In this document: in pieces, positions 6,777-10,116 of the stretch | How the letters are laid out: the number at the start of each line of letters is the position of its first letter | Numbering within the stretch: position 1 is the stretch's first letter | Source: Gammaproteobacteria bacterium | GTDB taxonomy: Bacteria; Pseudomonadota; Gammaproteobacteria; Steroidobacterales; Steroidobacteraceae | Direction: 5' to 3' | DNA: 10,116 nt | Assembly: GCA_003162555.1 (NCBI GenBank) | Contig: PMNQ01000149.1 | Span: forward strand, 24,798 to 34,913 | Translations under genes and position numbers: made by a program | The notes under the pieces: generated by a model | Seen by the model: the letters and a program-made list of their open reading frames with translations, nothing else | Databases searched by the model: none | What the model was told of the DNA's origin: nothing

Positions 6777-7720
6777 GAGGCACTCCCGGTGGCATCGAGC
6801 GCGGCACGCAGCGAGGCCTGATCCTCGATGGCGAGGCATTTGGTATCGCGGCCGCGCTCAATGCGACGATTCAATGACGTGAGCACCTTGCCTGGCCCGC
6901 ATTCGACGATCGCCTGCACACCGCGCTCGCTCAGCGCGGCCACCGCGGAAGTCCAGCGCACCGCGCTCGCCAGCTGGCGCACCAGCAGCGCGCGGATATC
7001 CTCCGGATCGCGATGCAGCTGCGCATCGACGGCGCTCAGGTATTCGATGCCCGGTGCGCTGATCGCAATTCCTGCGAGGCGCTCGCGCAATTGCGCCGCG
7101 GCGCCCTGCATCAGCGAGGAATGTGCCGGCACGCTGACCGGCAGCAGCAGCGCACGCTTCGCCCCGCGCGCCAAAGCCGCCGCGAGCGCACGCTCGACGG
7201 CCGCGGCCTGGCCGGCGATGACAACCTGTCCGGGCGCGTTGTAGTTCACGGCCTCGACCACTTCTCCGTGCGCGGCTTCGGCACAGACCGCTTCGACCGC
7301 GGCATCTTCAAGCCCGAGTATCGCTGCCATCCCGCCTCCGCCCGCCGGCACGGCGGACTGCATGTAGCGGCCGCGATCACGCACCAGCGTCACGGCCGCG
7401 CCAAAATCCATTGCACCGGCGCACACCAGCGCCGTGAACTCGCCGAGGCTGTGTCCAGACACGATCACGGGCCGCGCGCCGCCCTGCGCAGCCCACAGCC
7501 TCCAGGTTGCAACGCCGGCGACCAGCATCGCCGGCTGCGTGCACTCGGTCTGATCGAGCAGCTCGGCCGGTCCAGCCGACACGCGCTGCCACAGGTCGTA
7601 CCCGAGAACGGCCGAGGCTTCCGCAAACGTGTGCCCGACGATGGAATGATTTGCGGCCAGTTCCGCGAGCATGCCCACCGACTGCGAACCCTGCCCCGGA
7701 AATACGCATGCCAACATCAT
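6773..7720 (-). CDS. fabD: malonyl-CoA:ACP transacylase
   Basis: FabD transfers the malonyl group from malonyl-CoA to ACP, supplying the extender unit for fatty-acid synthesis. The 315-residue protein begins with the family pattern VFPGQGSQ (6-13). It has the nucleophile S91 in GHSLGE (89-94), R116 for binding the malonyl carboxylate, and H200 in VPAHSS (198-202), all offset by one from E. coli FabD. VECGPGKVL lies near the C-terminus. The ATG at 7720 is chosen because an AGGA site sits 7 bases upstream; a second ATG follows at 7717 and a TTG at 7726 is also in frame. In E. coli fabH comes before fabD, but here a rhomboid-family protease gene lies 36 bases upstream on the same strand. A strong candidate promoter lies in that junction. 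Confidence 0.96.
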   Translation of the reverse strand: MMLACVFPGQGSQSVGMLAELAANHSIVGHTFAEASAVLGYDLWQRVSAGPAELLDQTECTQPAMLVAGVATWRLWAAQGGARPVIVSGHSLGEFTALVCAGAMDFGAAVTLVRDRGRYMQSAVPAGGGGMAAILGLEDAAVEAVCAEAAHGEVVEAVNYNAPGQVVIAGQAAAVERALAAALARGAKRALLLPVSVPAHSSLMQGAAAQLRERLAGIAISAPGIEYLSAVDAQLHRDPEDIRALLVRQLASAVRWTSAVAALSERGVQAIVECGPGKVLTSLNRRIERGRDTKCLAIEDQASLRAALDATGSAS

Positions 7721-7755
7721 CTGCAAATCCTGTGCGCAATGAAAAAGCGCGCCGG

Positions 7756-7783
7756 ATTATAACGGCTTGCGCGCAACCGCCAA
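7756..7783 (-). promoter_or_regulatory. candidate sigma-70 promoter for fabD
   Basis: On the minus strand TTGGCG (7783-7778, 4 of 6 matches to TTGACA), a 16-base spacer and a perfect TATAAT (7761-7756) are followed by the fabD ATG 35 bases later. The expected leader is about 29 bases and contains the AGGA ribosome site. The -10 box overlaps the rrtA stop codon TAA. The spacer holds a perfect 10-bp palindrome TTGCGCGCAA (7767-7776), which could be an operator, though such palindromes are common in GC-rich DNA. Confidence 0.6.
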
Positions 7784-8380
7784 TGCCGCCAGGGCCAACG
7801 CCGCAACGGCCAGCAGCCCGCCGGTCGCGCCATAGACGTGCGCCATCGTCACGACGGGAAATCCGGCCATCAGCACACTGCCGCCCTCGTACTGCTCGAA
7901 GGCCAGCTTGGCCGCAAGCAGCGCCAGCATGATCCAGCCCTGACCCTGGCCCCTGAGCGCGGTGCGGGCCGCGCCCGCGGCCCAGGCCCCGTGCAGCAAT
8001 CCGGAGATGCCGACGTACCACTGCACCGCCGGCTCGCCCCACCACAGTCCGGCGTCGATCGCGGCGGTTGCGCAGGCCAGCACCAGCAACCAGCCGCCGG
8101 GCGACAGCTCGCGTGCGTACAGTGCCCACAGCAGCGCCAGGCCCGCAGCATCGGCGAGCAGGTGCAGCGTGCCCAGGTGCACCCAATGGCCGCTGATCAG
8201 GCGCCACCATTCGCCGTGGGCGATCGCGAGGCGCTCGTAGCGCAGCGCAAGCGTCCACCCCTGGCCGCCGCAGGCCAGCACGGCGAGCAGAGCTAAGCAG
8301 GCCAGCAGCACCGCGCCCAGCATTCCGTCGCAGTTGAGCGACGCCAGCAGGGAACTGCGGCGCGTCACCGTGAGTCGCAA
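7757..8380 (-). CDS. rrtA: rhombosortase (rhomboid-family intramembrane serine protease)
   Basis: This is a 207-residue multi-pass membrane protein of the rhomboid fold. The pattern ER-(x7)-EWWRL, then SGHWVHLG (63-70) and a following His (H73), is typical of rhombosortases. The catalytic serine is S126 in GISGLLHG (124-131) and the catalytic histidine is H181 in AHVYGATGG (180-188), which resembles the GlpG AHVAG segment. Short length and lack of extra domains also fit. Rhombosortases cut proteins carrying a C-terminal GlyGly-CTERM signal (Gly-Gly motif, membrane helix, basic tail), and many such clients are T2SS cargo. The gene stands back to back with gspG, which supports this role. One oddity is D77 where rhomboids usually have Asn in HxxxN. 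The start is probably TTG at 8380 (GTG at 8368 is also possible), and the ribosome site is poor. No client protein is in the window. A general rhomboid protease is the alternative. Confidence 0.83.
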   Translation of the reverse strand: MRLTVTRRSSLLASLNCDGMLGAVLLACLALLAVLACGGQGWTLALRYERLAIAHGEWWRLISGHWVHLGTLHLLADAAGLALLWALYARELSPGGWLLVLACATAAIDAGLWWGEPAVQWYVGISGLLHGAWAAGAARTALRGQGQGWIMLALLAAKLAFEQYEGGSVLMAGFPVVTMAHVYGATGGLLAVAALALAALAVARKPL

Positions 8381-8389
8381 CAGGCATTT

Positions 8390-8416
8390 GGTATCATCGA
8401 TGGATTGAATGCTACC
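8390..8416. promoter_or_regulatory. imperfect dyad in the rrtA-gspG divergent gap
   Basis: GGTATCAT and ATGCTACC form inverted arms (7 of 8 positions complementary) separated by 11 bases, with arm centres 19 bp apart. The dyad occupies most of the middle of the 59-bp gap between the two divergent genes. TATCAT in the left arm (8392-8397) resembles a -10 box for gspG, but no good -35 box is found. A shared operator for both genes is possible, though untested. Confidence 0.35.
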
Positions 8417-8439
8417 GCCTTAACCGGCCTGGAAACACC

Positions 8440-8904
8440 ATGAACCGACAGCCGACCGCCATTCAAGCGCGAAAATCCCAATCGGGTTTCACGCTGATCG
8501 AGATCATGGTCGTGGTCATCATCATCGGCCTGCTGGCCGCAGTGGTGGTGCCGCAATTCCTGGGCCAGGTTGATAACGCGCGCGTCTCGAAGGCCAAGCA
8601 GGACATCCAGGCCATGCAGACCGCGCTGACGATGTACAAGCTCGACAACTACGTTTATCCGACCACCGACCAGGGCCTGAACTCGCTGGTCCAGAAGCCC
8701 GATGCCACGGTCGCCCCGCACTGGCGCCAGGGCGGTTATCTGCAGCAACAGCATGTCAGCAAGGATCCGTGGGGCCACGAATACGTGTACGTCACGCCGG
8801 GCACGCACGGCGGCGACTACGACCTGTACTCGCTGGGCGCCGACGGCCAGCCTGGCGGCGAAGACACCAAGGCCGACATCGGCAACTGGAACCTGGACCA
8901 GTAG
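8440..8904 (+). CDS. gspG: type II secretion major pseudopilin GspG
   Basis: GspG is the main subunit of the periplasmic pseudopilus that drives substrates through the T2SS outer-membrane secretin. The 154-residue precursor has a 16-residue basic leader ending in Gly16. The prepilin peptidase site is G16/F17, E21 lies at mature position 5, and a hydrophobic helix follows (FTLIEIMVVVIIIGLLAAVV). The body carries the GspG pattern MYKLDNYVYPTTDQGLNSLV (65-84) and KDPWGHEYVYVTPG (108-121). The C-terminal calcium loop LGADGQPGGEDTKADIGNW (132-150) separates it from type IV pilins. The ATG is preceded by a weak GGA site. It is the first gene of the visible operon; gspE and gspF do not lie upstream. 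Confidence 0.95.
   Translation: MNRQPTAIQARKSQSGFTLIEIMVVVIIIGLLAAVVVPQFLGQVDNARVSKAKQDIQAMQTALTMYKLDNYVYPTTDQGLNSLVQKPDATVAPHWRQGGYLQQQHVSKDPWGHEYVYVTPGTHGGDYDLYSLGADGQPGGEDTKADIGNWNLDQ
8488..8501 (+). repeat. conserved prepilin-site DNA word, copy 1 (gspG)
   Basis: The 14-mer TTCACGCTGATCGA encodes FTLIE at the prepilin cleavage site. It recurs exactly at 8980-8993 (gspH), 9516-9529 (gspI) and 10076-10089 (gspJ). In gspI and gspJ the identity extends to 20 bases (9510-9529 and 10070-10089). Protein constraint explains much of it, but the identical synonymous choices are notable. Confidence 0.8.
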
Positions 8905-8919
8905 ACGCAAGGTGCCGGG

Positions 8920-9501
8920 TTGCACTCACTGCAGCAGCTATTGAATCGGCGCAGCGGACCGCTGCGCCGCGCAGCAGGCTTCACGCTGATCGAATTGCTG
9001 GTGGTGATCGTCATCATCGGCGTGATGATCGGCGGCGCGCTGATTTCATTTGGTGGCCGTGGGCGCGACGACCAGCTCGAGCGCGAGCGCGACCGGCTCG
9101 CGGCGCTGATCAGTTACGTGCAGGAGCGCGCCGCGCTGCAGACGATCGAATACGGCCTGCGCTGCGAACAGGGCGGCTACCGATTTGTCATGTACGACTC
9201 GCGCAAATCCCTGTGGCTCGAAGATCCGCTCGATGAGCAGCTGCGCGCACGCACGCTGCCGGTCGGTCTCGACCTGGCGCTCGTCATCGAAGACCGGCAG
9301 ATCGTGCTGCCGAAGCTCACCGACGAGAGCAAGATCAATGCGGCGACGGACCTGGCGCCACAGGTCATCCTGTACTCGAGCGGCGACCTGACACGCTTCA
9401 CGCTGACGGTGCTGCGCAGTGCCGCGAAGCGCAGCGCCGCGCTGTCGGGCACGGCAGCGGGCAAGATCGAAGTGGCTCCCATCGCAGAGCAGCCGACATG
9501 A
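8920..9501 (+). CDS. gspH: type II secretion minor pseudopilin GspH
   Basis: GspH is a minor pseudopilin of the T2SS. The 193-residue precursor has a 20-residue basic leader, the cleavage site AAG/FTLIELL (18-27, cut after G20), Glu25 at mature position 5, and a hydrophobic helix to about 42. The C-terminal half shows the GspH-like APQVILYSSGDLTRFTLTV pattern (146-164). The most upstream start is TTG at 8920, 15 bases after the gspG stop, with a possible AAGGTG ribosome site. A second TTG at 8941 is also possible. The gene ends in an ATGA overlap with gspI. Assignment rests on gene order plus the C-terminal pattern. Confidence 0.9.
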   Translation: MHSLQQLLNRRSGPLRRAAGFTLIELLVVIVIIGVMIGGALISFGGRGRDDQLERERDRLAALISYVQERAALQTIEYGLRCEQGGYRFVMYDSRKSLWLEDPLDEQLRARTLPVGLDLALVIEDRQIVLPKLTDESKINAATDLAPQVILYSSGDLTRFTLTVLRSAAKRSAALSGTAAGKIEVAPIAEQPT

Positions 9502-10049
9502 AACTGCCGCGCGGCTTCACGCTGATCGAGGTGCTGGTGGCGCTGATCATCGTCGCGCTCGGCATGGGCGCGGCGCTGAAGGCACTGACTTCGGCGGCGG
9601 ACAGCACGGCTCGCTTGCGCGAAAAGACATTTGCCGCGTGGGTCGGCTTCAATCAGCTGGCCACCGAACGCCTCGGCATCGGCATGCACAACACGGGCAG
9701 CCAGGAAGCGGAGGTCGACTACGCCGGCTCCCGCTGGCACTGGCAGCAGACGCTCGAAGACATGCAGGTGCCAGGACTCAGGCGCATCACGATCCGCGTG
9801 CGCCACTCGGATCAGCCCGACCAGCCAGGCAGCGCCAAACGTCCGGTCACGCCGAACGAAGACTGGCTGGCGACGGTGGTTGGCTTCCGCGGCGATTCGC
9901 TGCAGTTTCCGCAGAGCGAACTGGCGGGATGGGATGACGCCGGCGGCGGCCAACAGCAACCGACGCCAACGCCCACGCCCGGGCAAGCGCCGAATCAACC
10001 GCCCACTCAACCGCCCGCGCAATCGCCCACGCAATCGCCGACGCCATGA
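9498..10049 (+). CDS. gspI: type II secretion minor pseudopilin GspI with Pro/Gln/Thr tail
   Basis: GspI is a minor pseudopilin that forms the tip complex with GspJ and GspK. The 183-residue precursor has a short leader MKLPRG, is cleaved after Gly6, and has Glu11 at mature position 5 and the helix FTLIEVLVALIIVALGMGAAL. The region around 45-57 (FAAWVGFNQLATE) is typical of GspI, and ITIRV at 97-101 follows. The family is usually about 120-130 residues. Here a low-complexity tail (about 149-183) rich in Pro, Gln and Thr follows the core, and its last part is built from tandem 12-bp repeats. The start overlaps the gspH stop, and the stop overlaps the gspJ start, both as ATGA. Little ribosome-site sequence is seen, so coupling is likely. 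Confidence 0.93.
   Translation: MKLPRGFTLIEVLVALIIVALGMGAALKALTSAADSTARLREKTFAAWVGFNQLATERLGIGMHNTGSQEAEVDYAGSRWHWQQTLEDMQVPGLRRITIRVRHSDQPDQPGSAKRPVTPNEDWLATVVGFRGDSLQFPQSELAGWDDAGGGQQQPTPTPTPGQAPNQPPTQPPAQSPTQSPTP
9984..10043 (+). repeat. five tandem 12-bp units in the 3' end of gspI
   Basis: Five in-frame 12-base units run end to end at 9984, 9996, 10008, 10020 and 10032. They read CAAGCGCCGAAT, CAACCGCCCACT, CAACCGCCCGCG, CAATCGCCCACG and CAATCGCCGACG, and encode QAPN, QPPT, QPPA, QSPT and QSPT. The last two differ at one base. Copy-number change in units of 12 would keep the frame, and the array ends three bases before the gspI stop and gspJ start overlap. Confidence 0.85.
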
Positions 10050-10116
10050 GCATGCGCCCTCGCCAATCCCGCGGCTTCACGCTGATCGAACTCCTCGTGG
10101 TCATCGCCATCATCGC
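10046..10116 (+). CDS. gspJ: type II secretion minor pseudopilin GspJ, N-terminal fragment
   Basis: Only the first 23 codons are in the window. They encode MSMRPRQSRG followed by FTLIELLVVIAII, a prepilin leader with the cut after Gly10, Glu15 at mature position 5, and the start of the hydrophobic helix. The ATG at 10046 overlaps the gspI stop as ATGA; ATG at 10052 is an alternative. The name rests on the fixed order gspG-H-I-J, because the visible residues alone would fit any prepilin. Confidence 0.8.
   Translation, partial: MSMRPRQSRGFTLIELLVVIAII

Noticed and set aside
6030..6821. 263-codon plus-strand frame
   Set aside because: It lies antisense to fabG over nearly its full length and has no recognisable motif, while fabG has its full catalytic tetrad on the other strand.
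6777..6839. Upstream ATG at 6839 as the fabG start
   Set aside because: It would add 21 residues unlike any FabG and overlap fabD by 67 bases. The ATG at 6776 has a good ribosome site and the ATGA overlap.
7377..8387. 336-codon open frame on the minus strand starting with ATG at 8387
   Set aside because: It overlaps rrtA and the start of fabD in another frame and shows an Arg/Ala/Gly-rich composition with no family motif. It is a by-product of high GC; the rrtA and fabD frames both carry clear active-site motifs.
8440..8904. Type IV pilin (PilA-like) for the first pseudopilin
   Set aside because: It has the GspG calcium-loop pattern and no C-terminal disulfide pair, and it is followed by gspH, gspI and gspJ.
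8365..8925. 186-codon minus-strand frame opposite gspG
   Set aside because: It is antisense to a convincing gspG and crosses the divergent gap. Its His/Asp-rich stretch is the reverse reading of hydrophobic-helix codons.
9984..10043. Tandem 12-bp units as a CRISPR array or replication iterons
   Set aside because: The units have no spacers, are in frame within gspI, and encode a regular Pro/Gln/Thr tail.

Overview
The window looks like chromosome from a high-GC gammaproteobacterium. The minus strand carries the classic gammaproteobacterial block fabD-fabG-acpP-fabF-(pabB)-pabC-mltG-tmk-holB, and the plus strand opens a type II secretion (T2SS) pseudopilin operon, gspG-H-I-J. The GC content, the pabB gene between fabF and pabC, and a T2SS operon that starts at gspG suggest a lineage outside the Enterobacterales (Xanthomonadales/Nevskiales/Steroidobacter-like). 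That placement is inference only. No mobile element, RNA gene or CRISPR array was seen.

Minus strand, in reading order from about 8380 down to 1. First comes a rhombosortase-type rhomboid protease (rrtA, 8380-7757). The fatty-acid core follows: fabD, fabG, acpP and fabF. Next are two folate (p-aminobenzoate) genes, pabB and pabC. Then come mltG (peptidoglycan terminase), tmk (dTMP kinase) and holB (clamp-loader delta prime, cut by the window edge). The genes are packed tightly. ATGA or GTGA overlaps join fabD/fabG, pabB/pabC, mltG/tmk and tmk/holB, and pabC/mltG overlap by 17 bp. The only sizeable gap is 136 bp before acpP, which holds a candidate acpP promoter. A good fabD promoter (TTGGCG, 16 bp, TATAAT) lies in the end of rrtA. 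plsX and fabH, which precede fabD in E. coli, are not here; rrtA occupies that place.

Plus strand, 8440 to the end. gspG (major pseudopilin), gspH, gspI and the first codons of gspJ run as a coupled series. gspE, F, C and D are not upstream. rrtA and gspG diverge from a 59-bp gap containing an imperfect 27-bp dyad.

The most interesting element is the rhombosortase beside the T2SS genes. In other bacteria rhombosortases process GlyGly-CTERM proteins that the T2SS then exports, so these neighbours probably form one export and surface-maturation module, placed here against the essential lipid-synthesis operon. Other points: an Ala at the usual catalytic-Lys position of PabB, a Cys at the usual PLP-contacting Glu of PabC, and a tandem 12-bp repeat encoding a Pro/Gln/Thr tail on GspI.
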